Source: Marinobacter denitrificans
GTDB lineage: Bacteria > Pseudomonadota > Gammaproteobacteria > Pseudomonadales > Oleiphilaceae
Direction of reading: 5' to 3'
Length of the DNA: 64,000 bases
Assembly: GCF_008795955.1 (NCBI RefSeq)
Contig: NZ_VMHN01000003.1
Location: 1 to 64,000 of the forward strand
Shown here: positions 51,984-59,875 of the stretch, piece by piece
Layout of the letters: each line of letters starts with the position of its first letter
How positions within the stretch are numbered: the stretch's first letter is position 1
Program-made: the position numbers and the translations under genes
Notes under the pieces: generated by a model
Told to the model about the DNA's origin: nothing
What the model saw: only the letters and a program-made list of their open reading frames with translations
Database searches by the model: none

Positions 51984-53159
51984 GTGAAACCAGTCGAAAC
52001 AATGAAAGTGCTGGTGGCCAGCGTGATTGCCGTTGTAGTCATGGTGGGTATTGCCCGGTTCTCCTATACGCCGATGATTCCCGAGATGGTCGGCGCGCTT
52101 GGTCTGAGCACCTCCGTAGTGGGCATGCTGGCCACGGTGAATTACGCTGGCTATCTTACCGGCGCGCTGCTTATCACCCGGATCAGCGATCTTGGGCTCA
52201 AAGTGCGGTTGTACCAGCTCGGGCTGGTTGTGGCAGTGATTTCCACGGTTCTGATGGGCTACACCACCAATGTGTGGTTGTGGTTCATACTGCGGTTCAT
52301 TTCCGGCCTCAGCACTTCCGCAGGCATGTTACTGGGGGCCGGTCTGCTGATGAGTTGGCTGATCAAGCACAATCAGAAATCCGAGCTGGGTGTGTTCTTT
52401 TCTGGCATCGGGCTCGGGATTGTCCTTACGGCGGTGGTGGCTGAGCTGATCAAGGATGCCTTCACCTGGGATGCCCAGTGGGTCATCTACGGGCTGGTGG
52501 CATTAGTGTTGCTGGTTCCTGCCTGGCGCTGGATGCCGGACTACCGTGCCTGCGCCCTGCCACAAACGGCGGGTAAAGGGGCGGGGGACGGCCGGAGCCG
52601 CTTCATCCGGATTTTGCAGTTTGCCTATTTTTGCGCGGGTGTAGGCTATGTGGTTACAGCCACCTTCCTGGTGGCTATCGCGGAAGCCATGCCGCAGCTC
52701 AGTGGTCACGGTTGGCTGATCTGGCTGGTTGTCGGCCTTGCCGCCACACCGGCGTGCTGGCTGTGGGACGTGTTTTCGCGCCGGTGGGGGCAATGGCTCG
52801 CGCTTTATCTGGCTTATACCCTTAACGCTGTCAGTATTATGATGCTGATCCTCAACGCCGACATGATCGGTGTGATGCTTAGTGCCGTGATTTATGGCGC
52901 CAGTTTCATCGGTATTGTCAGTATGATGCTGGCTATGGTGGGGCGGGTTTTTCCCGAGAATCCGTCCCGACCTATGAGCCGGCTTACATTCAGTTATGGC
53001 ATCGCCCAGATGCTGGCGCCCGCCGTGGTGGGATATCTGGCCGACGTAGAAGGTAACTACACCAACGGCCTCTGGCTTACCCTGATTGTGATGGCGCTTG
53101 GCGTGGTGATGCTGCACCTGGCTCGTAAAATGGAACAGCGGGGGCAGGGTGCTTCTTAG
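51984..53159 (+). CDS. MFS transporter, YbfB/YjiJ family
   Basis: 391-residue protein with about twelve membrane helices. The start V-G-I-A-R-F-S-Y-T-P-M-I-P-E-M and the following A-T-V-N-Y-A-G-Y-L-T-G-A-L resemble the YbfB/YjiJ branch of the major facilitator superfamily. Substrate unknown. GTG start after AAGGAA. Converges with paaX, 57 nt away. Confidence 0.78.
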   Translation: MKPVETMKVLVASVIAVVVMVGIARFSYTPMIPEMVGALGLSTSVVGMLATVNYAGYLTGALLITRISDLGLKVRLYQLGLVVAVISTVLMGYTTNVWLWFILRFISGLSTSAGMLLGAGLLMSWLIKHNQKSELGVFFSGIGLGIVLTAVVAELIKDAFTWDAQWVIYGLVALVLLVPAWRWMPDYRACALPQTAGKGAGDGRSRFIRILQFAYFCAGVGYVVTATFLVAIAEAMPQLSGHGWLIWLVVGLAATPACWLWDVFSRRWGQWLALYLAYTLNAVSIMMLILNADMIGVMLSAVIYGASFIGIVSMMLAMVGRVFPENPSRPMSRLTFSYGIAQMLAPAVVGYLADVEGNYTNGLWLTLIVMALGVVMLHLARKMEQRGQGAS

Positions 53160-53216
53160 AGCTCCCCCACCCCCCAATAGCAGCTAGCAGCCAGAATAAT
53201 CGAATTCGGGACGCCT

Positions 53217-54179
53217 TTATTCCATTTCCGTCAGGGTTTCGTTCAGGGTCCCCGCGTCGCGCAGCCCCCCGAAGCGTTTATAGAACTTCTCACCGGGCCC
53301 TGGCAGAGGGCCGGAAGCATTTTCCAGAGTCTCATCCAGCCACTGCTCGGCGCGCACATAGATCTGACGGTACAGGTTGCGGCAGAGCTGTTTGGCGCTA
53401 CGGCCTTCCCAGTCCCCCGGTAACAGTTCGTCGGGGAGCAGAGGGTCACGAAGCAAAATTTTACGATACTCGTGGATCAACAGAACCCGCAGCAACAGGC
53501 ATTCTTCCGGGTTGAGGGTGTCTTCGGACTGCAGTTCCCGCCACAGCGGACGGAACTGTTTCAGAAAACGCCGGTAGCGCCCCCCGAGTTCGTCTAGATT
53601 CCAGCTTTCGCGAACCTGCAGCCGAAGTGCTTTCGGGCTCTTCTGTTCCATGGGCATGGTCTGCATCACGATGGTGTCATCCACCGCGCCCCATTCCTGC
53701 AGCATGGGCATCAGCTCACTGCGGGTAAACCGCGGGTGCTCCATAAGCCCCGGGGCCATACTGCCAAAGCTGAGCCACTTCAGCTCTTCCCTGACTTTCT
53801 GTCTCAGTTCGGGAGCCAGCTGATTCAGGTAGACAAGGCACCAGCTACCGTTCCACTCCGCCGTATCCAGATTGTAAACGTGCTGAAAGGCCTGCTCGAA
53901 TCGACGCAGTCCGGGCCCGGTGAGGCTGTAGTAGCTGCAGCGCCCGACCTTCTCGGTTTGCAGCCACGATTCCTGAACCAGGCGATACACCGAGGTGCGC
54001 ACCAGGCGCTGGCTGATGCCCATGGGTTCTACCAGTTTCATCAGGCTGCCAAGCCAGACATTGCCGCCGCGGGGAACGATGGCATCGCCATAGATGGTGA
54101 TGATGAGAGAGCCGGCGCGAAGTGGCCGTTTCTTCTGGAAGTTTTCGACGAGCAGTTCGAGCTGGTTTTTTGCAGTCAT
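53217..54179 (-). CDS. paaX: Phenylacetate pathway repressor PaaX
   Basis: 320-residue regulator of the PaaX family, which represses paa genes until phenylacetyl-CoA binds. The winged-helix N-terminus contains R-A-G-S-L-I-I-T-I-Y-G-D-A-I-V-P-R-G-G (about 23-41) and L-V-R-T-S-V-Y-R-L; the middle and C-terminal PaaX domains follow, with H-E-Y-R-K-I-L-L-R-D-P-x-L-P. ATG 54179 gives the usual N-terminus. It is divergent from the liv genes and about 5.7 kb from paaZ. Confidence 0.93.
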   Translation of the reverse strand: MTAKNQLELLVENFQKKRPLRAGSLIITIYGDAIVPRGGNVWLGSLMKLVEPMGISQRLVRTSVYRLVQESWLQTEKVGRCSYYSLTGPGLRRFEQAFQHVYNLDTAEWNGSWCLVYLNQLAPELRQKVREELKWLSFGSMAPGLMEHPRFTRSELMPMLQEWGAVDDTIVMQTMPMEQKSPKALRLQVRESWNLDELGGRYRRFLKQFRPLWRELQSEDTLNPEECLLLRVLLIHEYRKILLRDPLLPDELLPGDWEGRSAKQLCRNLYRQIYVRAEQWLDETLENASGPLPGPGEKFYKRFGGLRDAGTLNETLTEME

Positions 54180-54223
54180 GGCCCTGGGTTCGCAAATAAG
54201 AATCAATGAAACATGTTGCGCGT

Positions 54224-54251
54224 ATTATGCGGGTCTTACGTGTCAGGTAAA
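54224..54251 (-). promoter_or_regulatory. Candidate paaX promoter
   Basis: Minus-strand TTTACC (54246-54251), a 16-nt spacer and CATAAT (54224-54229), 45 nt ahead of the paaX start. Moderate match only. Confidence 0.3.
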
Positions 54252-54336
54252 GGTTTGTCTCTCCGACCGGTGTGCTGGCGCGTTGTACCTGCGTCAGCTT
54301 TACTTGACTAGCATAGCCCGGACGCCCGGAAATCGG

Positions 54337-54393
54337 TTGACATGGAAGTTATGATACAATAACTTCGTTTGATATTCGTCAATGGTATCGAAT
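54337..54393 (+). promoter_or_regulatory. liv operon promoter and operator palindrome
   Basis: TTGACA (54337-54342) is followed by the perfect palindrome GAAGTTAT-GATACA-ATAACTTC (54345-54366), which would cover the spacer and -10 region (TAACTT at 17-nt spacing). A second, smaller inverted repeat ATTCG-N10-CGAAT spans 54374-54393. The placement suits a repressor site, and PaaX is the obvious candidate. The rest of the 305-nt gap shows no gene. Confidence 0.6.
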
Positions 54394-54484
54394 TTACCGG
54401 TAGCGAAGAGAAGGGATTGGTGCAATCAAGGATGAAGTGACAAAAACATACTCAAGCCCTGCACAATTCGGGAGAACAAAAACA

Positions 54485-55642
54485 ATGTTTAAAACTATGA
54501 TGCGTCGCGCAGGAAAATGCGCAGCCGTTGCTGCTGCCGGTCTCATGATGATGAGTGCCCAGGCAGCTGAACCAATCAAGATCGGGTCGTTCCTGTCTGT
54601 CACAGGTCCGGCATCTTTCCTTGGCGATCCCGAGCTGAAGACGCTCGAGATGTACGTCGAAAAAATTAATGAAGAAGGCGGTGTTCTGGGTCGTCAGTTG
54701 GAGCTGATCCACTATGACGACGTTGGCAATGCCTCTTCCGCCCGTAACTTCGCCAGCCGCCTGGTCCGCTCCGACCGGGTTGATATTATTGTTGGCGGCA
54801 GCACCACCGGTGCCACCATGGCGGCAGTACCGCTGATTGAACAGGCTCAGGTTCCATTCATCTCGCTGGCCGGTGCCGTGGTTATCACCACCCCGGTGAA
54901 AAAGTGGGTGTTCAAGACGCCACAATCCGACCGTATGGCCGCCGAGCGTATCCTGAGCGACATGAAGGATCGTGGTATCACCAAAATTGGTTTGATTTCC
55001 GGTACCGATGGATTCGGCAGCTCCGGCCGCACCCAGACTCTGGAGGTGGCAGAGAAAATGGGCATGGAAGTACTTGCGGATGTCACCTACAGCGGATCTG
55101 ATACAGACATGACCGCCCAGTTGACCAATATCCGTAACACAAACGGTGTTGAGGCGGTTCTGAACTTTGGTTTTGGCCAGGGCCCGGCCATTGTGACCCG
55201 GAACTACGCCCAGCTCGGAATGAATCTTCCATTCTATCAGTCCCATGGCGTGGCCTCTGACGGCTTCCTGGAGCTGGCTGGCTCCTCGGCCGAAGGTCTT
55301 CGCCTGCCGGCGTCGCCACTGTTGGTTCCTGACTCCCTGCCGGAGGACGACCCCCAGAAAGCAGTCGTGCAGAACTACAAGTCAGAGTATGAAGCCCGCT
55401 GGGATTCCAAGGTCTCAACCTTCGGTGCCTATGCTTATGACGGCCTCATGCTGGCGGTTCGTGCCATTGAAGAGGCTGGCTCAACCGATCCTGAAGCCGT
55501 ACGGGAGGCACTGGAAAACATCAAGGGTTACGTTGGGGTGACGGGTGAATTCAACATGTCTCCGGATGACCACAACGGCCTTGACCCAGATTCCTTCCGC
55601 ATTCTGGAAGTCCAGAATGGCGAATGGAAACTGATTGACTGA
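54485..55642 (+). CDS. ABC transporter substrate-binding protein (LivK type)
   Basis: 385-residue periplasmic protein. The signal peptide (about 1-27) ends A-Q-A-A. A type I periplasmic binding fold follows: I-K-I-G-S-F-L-S-V-T-G-P-A-S, G-G-V-L-G-R-Q-L-E-L, V-D-I-I-V-G-G-S-T-T-G-A-T, and Y-A-Y-D-G-L. This LIV family binds branched-chain amino acids but also aromatic acids; the paa setting suggests phenylacetate or a related compound. ATG 54485 has GGGAG upstream. First gene of the transporter operon. Confidence 0.9.
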   Translation: MFKTMMRRAGKCAAVAAAGLMMMSAQAAEPIKIGSFLSVTGPASFLGDPELKTLEMYVEKINEEGGVLGRQLELIHYDDVGNASSARNFASRLVRSDRVDIIVGGSTTGATMAAVPLIEQAQVPFISLAGAVVITTPVKKWVFKTPQSDRMAAERILSDMKDRGITKIGLISGTDGFGSSGRTQTLEVAEKMGMEVLADVTYSGSDTDMTAQLTNIRNTNGVEAVLNFGFGQGPAIVTRNYAQLGMNLPFYQSHGVASDGFLELAGSSAEGLRLPASPLLVPDSLPEDDPQKAVVQNYKSEYEARWDSKVSTFGAYAYDGLMLAVRAIEEAGSTDPEAVREALENIKGYVGVTGEFNMSPDDHNGLDPDSFRILEVQNGEWKLID

Positions 55643-55721
55643 TACCCCTTTCACCTGTCTCGCGGCTGGCGGCTGCTCACCGAAGTAAGTCGCCAGCCGA
55701 TGTTCGACCGGAACCACCGCT

Positions 55722-56597
55722 ATGCTCGCAGAATTCTTACAATACCTGTTCACCGGGATTACCATCGGTGCGACCTACGCCCTGATAGCTCTCGGTTTTA
55801 CCCTGATTTACAACGCCAGCCATGTCATCAACTTCGCCCAGGGCGAATTCCTGATGATCGGAGGCATGGCGACAGTTTCCCTGACAGCCATGGGCGTACC
55901 CATGGTGTTTGCGGTCGTGCTGGCGATCATTCTGGCTGGGGTGCTGGGGATTGCCCTTCAGCGTCTGGCCATTGCGCCCGCAAAACAGGCGGATGTGGTA
56001 ACCCTGATCATCATCACTATTGGTGCCTCCATCTTTATTCGTGGTATTGCCCAGGTTGTCTGGGGCAAGGAATATCATGTGATGCAGAATTTCAGCACGG
56101 ACCAGCCAATTCAGGTGTTTGGCGCGGTGCTTAATAGCCAGAGCCTCTGGGTTCTGGGTATTGGAGCGGTGATGGTTGTAGCTTTGGTTCTGTTCTTCAC
56201 CAAGACTCTGATTGGCAAGGCGATTCTGGCTACCTCCATGAACAAGGAAGCGGCACGCCTGGTGGGTATTCGCACCCAGATGGTGTTGATGCTGGCCTTC
56301 ATGGTATCCGCCTTACTGGGGTCGGTCGCGGGTATTGTCGTTGCGCCGATTACCTTCACTTCTTATGACATCGGAATCATTCTCGGCCTGAAAGGCTTCG
56401 TCGCTGCGGCGATCGGAGGGCTTGGCAGTGGCGTGGGTGCCGTGGTCGGGGGTCTCGCACTTGGGATTGTTGAAGCCATGGCAGCTGGATATATTTCCTC
56501 CGATTACAAAGATGCAGTGGCGTTCTCCATGATCCTGCTGGTGCTCTTTTTCATGCCCCGCGGACTCTTCGGCGCCAAAGTTGTGGAGCGTGTCTGA
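55722..56597 (+). CDS. LIV-type ABC transporter permease (LivH)
   Basis: 291-residue inner-membrane permease with about eight helices. It has the family stretches G-x-x-I-G-A-T-Y-A-L-I-A-L-G-F-T-L-I-Y, N-F-A-Q-G-E-F-L-M-I-G and the cytoplasmic E-A-A motif region N-K-E-A-A-R-L-V-G-I. Its stop overlaps the start of the next permease. Confidence 0.92.
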   Translation: MLAEFLQYLFTGITIGATYALIALGFTLIYNASHVINFAQGEFLMIGGMATVSLTAMGVPMVFAVVLAIILAGVLGIALQRLAIAPAKQADVVTLIIITIGASIFIRGIAQVVWGKEYHVMQNFSTDQPIQVFGAVLNSQSLWVLGIGAVMVVALVLFFTKTLIGKAILATSMNKEAARLVGIRTQMVLMLAFMVSALLGSVAGIVVAPITFTSYDIGIILGLKGFVAAAIGGLGSGVGAVVGGLALGIVEAMAAGYISSDYKDAVAFSMILLVLFFMPRGLFGAKVVERV

Positions 56598-57604
56598 TGT
56601 TGAACCGATTTATGCAGTCGCGCCTCCGGGGGTTGATGATCCTCGCACTGATTCTGATTATTCTTCCGGCCTTTCTGGGCAACCCCTTTCATTATGAACT
56701 GGTTACCCAGATGGCGATCATTGCCGCCACGGTTGTGGGGCTTAATCTTCTGGTGGGGTTTGCCGGCCAGATCAGCCTTGGTCATGCCGGCTTCTTTGGT
56801 CTCGGAGCTTATTTTAGCGGCATTGCGACGGGAACCTACGGGTGGCCTTCCGTGCCAGCGCTTTTGGTAGGAGCCATTCTGGTTGCCCTTATTGCCTGGA
56901 TTGTCGGGCGTCCTATCCTGCGTCTCAAAGGGCATTACCTGTCCATGGCGACGCTGGCTGTGGGCTTTATCATCGCCATTATCCTGAACAACGAACGTGC
57001 GCTGACCGGTGGCCCGGATGGCATGCCTGTGCCTGCGTTCGAGGTGTTTGGCTGGGAGCTGAGTGCATTTGGCCGGTATTCACTGTTCGGGCTGGAGATT
57101 GAAGGTTTCCAGGCCTGGTATATCTTTGCCAGTGTGGTATTGCTGGTGGCTGTCTGGTTTGCGCTTAACCTGATTGAATCACCGATTGGTCGCGCTTTGC
57201 GTTCGGTGCACGGCTCCGAAGTGGCGGCCAGTGTCGTTGGCGTGAACACGGCAAAGTATAAAAGCCTGGTGTTTGTGATTTCTGCCATATACGCCAGCCT
57301 GATGGGCGGCCTCTATGCGCACTTCCAGGGCTTTATCACGCCGGCAGTGGCAAGCTTCGAGTTTTCCATTCTCTTTATCACCATGGTCGTCCTTGGTGGC
57401 ATGGGGTCCACCTTCGGTGTGATTCTGGGCGCCGTGGTGCTGAAACTGTTGCCTCAGGTGCTGGCGGATTTCCAGGAACTCGAAACGGTCATGTTCGGCC
57501 TGATCCTGATGCTGACCATGATCTTCATGCCCAAGGGCCTGTTGCCCACGCTAACCGCAATTGTTTCCAAAAGAATGCGCAAGAAAGCGGGAGGTGAGGC
57601 ATGA
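56597..57604 (+). CDS. LIV-type ABC transporter permease (LivM)
   Basis: 335-residue permease partner with about nine helices. L-L-V-G-F-A-G-Q-I-S-L-G-H-A-G-F-F-G-L-G-A-Y near residues 48-70 is the LivM signature; G-S-E-V-A-A-S-V-V-G-V-N is the coupling segment to the ATPases. Overlaps livH by 1 nt and livG by 4 nt. Confidence 0.93.
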   Translation: MLNRFMQSRLRGLMILALILIILPAFLGNPFHYELVTQMAIIAATVVGLNLLVGFAGQISLGHAGFFGLGAYFSGIATGTYGWPSVPALLVGAILVALIAWIVGRPILRLKGHYLSMATLAVGFIIAIILNNERALTGGPDGMPVPAFEVFGWELSAFGRYSLFGLEIEGFQAWYIFASVVLLVAVWFALNLIESPIGRALRSVHGSEVAASVVGVNTAKYKSLVFVISAIYASLMGGLYAHFQGFITPAVASFEFSILFITMVVLGGMGSTFGVILGAVVLKLLPQVLADFQELETVMFGLILMLTMIFMPKGLLPTLTAIVSKRMRKKAGGEA

Positions 57605-58359
57605 CGGCACTGGTAGAAGTAAAAGGGCTGGACAAGGCCTTTGGTGGTGTTCATGCGGTGGAAGGTGTCAGCTTCGCCGTGGAGGCAGGGCAGGTCTATT
57701 CTGTGATTGGTCCGAACGGCGCCGGCAAGACCACGCTGTTCAACCTGATTACCGGGCTCTACATCCCCACGAAGGGTGAGATTCTGCTGAACGGTGAGAG
57801 TACTGCCAGGCTGGAACCAAACCAGCTCGCAGAACGGGGCATGTGCCGGACGTTTCAGCAGATGCAGATCTGTATGAACATGACGGCCATCGAGAACGTA
57901 ATGCTTGGCCGACACCTCCAGCTCAAGAGCAACCTGTTCACCACCCTGTTCCGCTTGCCGGCTTTGCGCCGGGACGAGGAGTCTGCATACAAGCGCGCCG
58001 CTGAACTTATGGAATACGTGGGTTGCGGCGAGTACGTGGGCGCAGAGGCTTCTGCAATGTCCTATGGCGCGCTCAAGCGCCTGGAGATTGCCCGGGCCCT
58101 GGCGGCGGACCCCAAGGTCATTCTGCTGGATGAGCCGGCGGCAGGCCTTAACGCAACAGAGACCGCAGCATTGGAAGACCTGATCCGGAAAATTGCAGAT
58201 CAGGGGGTGACTGTGATGCTGGTCGAACACGATATGAAGCTGGTGATGGGAATATCCGATCGCCTGCTGGTGCTTAACTATGGTCGCGTTCTGGCCGAGG
58301 GCACCCCCGAAGAAATCCGTCAGAATCCAGACGTTATAGCCGCCTACCTCGGTGGCTGA
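57601..58359 (+). CDS. LIV-type ABC transporter ATPase (LivG)
   Basis: 252-residue ATPase with Walker A G-P-N-G-A-G-K-T-T (about 38-46), a signature loop reading S-Y-G-A-L-K-R-L (the usual LSGGQ is S-Y-G-x in LivG), and Walker B I-L-L-D-E-P-A-A-G-L-N. Typical LivG length. The next gene encodes its LivF partner fused to another domain. Confidence 0.93.
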   Translation: MTALVEVKGLDKAFGGVHAVEGVSFAVEAGQVYSVIGPNGAGKTTLFNLITGLYIPTKGEILLNGESTARLEPNQLAERGMCRTFQQMQICMNMTAIENVMLGRHLQLKSNLFTTLFRLPALRRDEESAYKRAAELMEYVGCGEYVGAEASAMSYGALKRLEIARALAADPKVILLDEPAAGLNATETAALEDLIRKIADQGVTVMLVEHDMKLVMGISDRLLVLNYGRVLAEGTPEEIRQNPDVIAAYLGG

Positions 58360-58376
58360 GCAAGGAGACATTTCAC

Positions 58377-59741
58377 ATGAGCGAGCAACACACTGAAATG
58401 GCGCCTGCCCAGTCACGCAGTGAGCAGGCCGTCCGTATTATTGTTCACGAGCACCAGGCGCTTTGGCGGATACTGGATCTGCTGGACCAGCTTCTGAGCG
58501 ATATGAATGTCAATGATCAGCGGCCGGATGAGCGGCTGCTCACGACGATCTTTGATTATATCCAGCACTTTTCCCAGCGGGTACACAGTACGCCCACGGA
58601 TATCGAGCTCTACAAGCGGCTCAGCGAGAAATCCCCTGAGACAGCGCCCCTGCTGGAGAAGCTGGCCAAAGGCTATGTGGTCGGGCATGCAAAACTTCTG
58701 GAGTTGCGGCAACTGCTGGCGCAATGTGAAGAACGCTGGCCGGAAGGTCGTGAAGAATTCAGTCATGCCCTGGCACGTTTCACCGAAGCCTTGCGGAAGC
58801 ATATCCGCAAGGAAGAAGGCGTGGTTATTCCCAGGGCCAGGAAACTGCTTACCGAGGAAGACTGGCAGCAGATCATCGAAGCGCGGGATGTGGAAAACGA
58901 CCCGCTGTTTGGTGAGCGGGTCCGTGAAGAGTTCCGGGAATTGCGTCACCAGATAGTAAGCTATACCCCGGAAAAATTCGGCGGGCTGGGTCTCAAACAC
59001 GTAGCCCGGGTCACGGCGCCTCATGCCAGAGAGGAAATGCTCTCCATCAAGGGGCTGGTGACTTCCTATGGCCAGATCGAGGTCCTGCACGATGTGGATA
59101 TCCATATCAACAGCGGGGAGATTGTCTCCCTGGTGGGGGCGAACGGCGCTGGCAAGTCCACACTGCTTATGACGATCTCCGGGTTGCAGCCTACAGACCG
59201 TGGCGCAATAACCTTTGAGGGCAAGGACCTGGCGAAGATACCTGCTGATCAGCGGGTGGCCAATGGCATTGTGCAGGTGCCTGAGGGGCGGCAGGTGTTC
59301 AAGGACCTCAGTGTCCATGACAACCTTCTGCTGGGCGCCTATACCCGGGGCAAGACGCCTGAGGTAATGGAGGATCTGGAGCGCATGTACACCAAGTTCC
59401 CTATTCTTCGACAGAAGCGCCATAACCTGGCCGGTGAGCTGTCCGGTGGTCAACAGCAGATGCTTGCCATGGGGCGGGCCCTGATGGCCAAGCCAAGGTT
59501 GCTGCTGATGGATGAGCCCAGTATGGGCCTTGCGCCGTTGATCATCGAAGAGATTTTCAACATCGTAAAAGAGCTGAAGGAAGAGGGGATAACCATCTTC
59601 CTGGTAGAGCAGAATGCGTCCCAGGCGCTGGCTCTGGCAGACCGTGGCTATGTGCTGGAAACCGGAAAGGTGGTGATTGAAGGTACTGGCCGTGAGTTGC
59701 TCAGCAATGAGAAGGTTCGCGAGGCCTATTTGGGGATGTAA
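58377..59741 (+). CDS. Hemerythrin-like domain fused to LivF ATPase
   Basis: 454-residue fusion. Residues about 15-200 are a hemerythrin-like four-helix domain: H24-E-H26, H64 and H70, G-H104-A-K, and H142-x-x-x-E146-E147. Residues 221-454 are a full LivF: Walker A G-A-N-G-A-G-K-S-T (254-262), L-S-G-G-Q (355-359), Walker B L-L-L-M-D-E (375-380). LivF proteins usually start near M221 here. In the first metal box H70-S-T-P-T replaces the H-H-P-K-E type, so a His and a Glu ligand seem lost. No good ribosome site precedes M221 (purine run only 2-3 nt away), so one polypeptide is likely. Last transporter gene. Confidence 0.9.
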   Translation: MSEQHTEMAPAQSRSEQAVRIIVHEHQALWRILDLLDQLLSDMNVNDQRPDERLLTTIFDYIQHFSQRVHSTPTDIELYKRLSEKSPETAPLLEKLAKGYVVGHAKLLELRQLLAQCEERWPEGREEFSHALARFTEALRKHIRKEEGVVIPRARKLLTEEDWQQIIEARDVENDPLFGERVREEFRELRHQIVSYTPEKFGGLGLKHVARVTAPHAREEMLSIKGLVTSYGQIEVLHDVDIHINSGEIVSLVGANGAGKSTLLMTISGLQPTDRGAITFEGKDLAKIPADQRVANGIVQVPEGRQVFKDLSVHDNLLLGAYTRGKTPEVMEDLERMYTKFPILRQKRHNLAGELSGGQQQMLAMGRALMAKPRLLLMDEPSMGLAPLIIEEIFNIVKELKEEGITIFLVEQNASQALALADRGYVLETGKVVIEGTGRELLSNEKVREAYLGM

Positions 59742-59764
59742 TCCCCCACGTTTTTGGGGCACCA

Positions 59765-59804
59765 ATAAAAGGGGGACAGGTCTTGCGACCTGTCCCCCTT
59801 TTAT
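59765..59804. terminator. Long perfect hairpin after the livF fusion
   Basis: 18-bp perfect stem (59765-59782 with 59787-59804) around a TTGC loop. Its core is GGGGGACAGGTC and its partner, with AAAA on the left and TTTT on the right. It fits a bidirectional terminator between the convergent livF fusion and paaZ. The GGGGACAGGTC type of arm also resembles REP-like palindromes. Confidence 0.75.
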
Positions 59805-59814
59805 TTGCCTGTGA

Positions 59815-59875
59815 CTTTCTCCCTGGGGTCCAGGACAGGGAGAAAGCAGGTGAGCCCGATGTTACTCGGGCTTTT
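59815..59875. repeat. Second and third hairpins in the livF-paaZ gap
   Basis: CTTTCTCCCTG (59815-59825) pairs with CAGGGAGAAAG (59836-59846), a perfect 11-bp stem. Then AGCCCGA/TCGGGCT (59852-59870) followed by TTTTT forms a plus-strand terminator-like hairpin whose right half lies inside the paaZ 3' end. Three consecutive hairpins thus close this convergent junction. Confidence 0.65.

Noticed and set aside
59037..59741. A separate livF gene starting at M221 of the fusion
   Set aside because: The purine-rich stretch before ATG 59037 is only 2-3 nt away, too close for a ribosome site, and the frame is continuous without a frameshift. Internal initiation is still possible but not supported.
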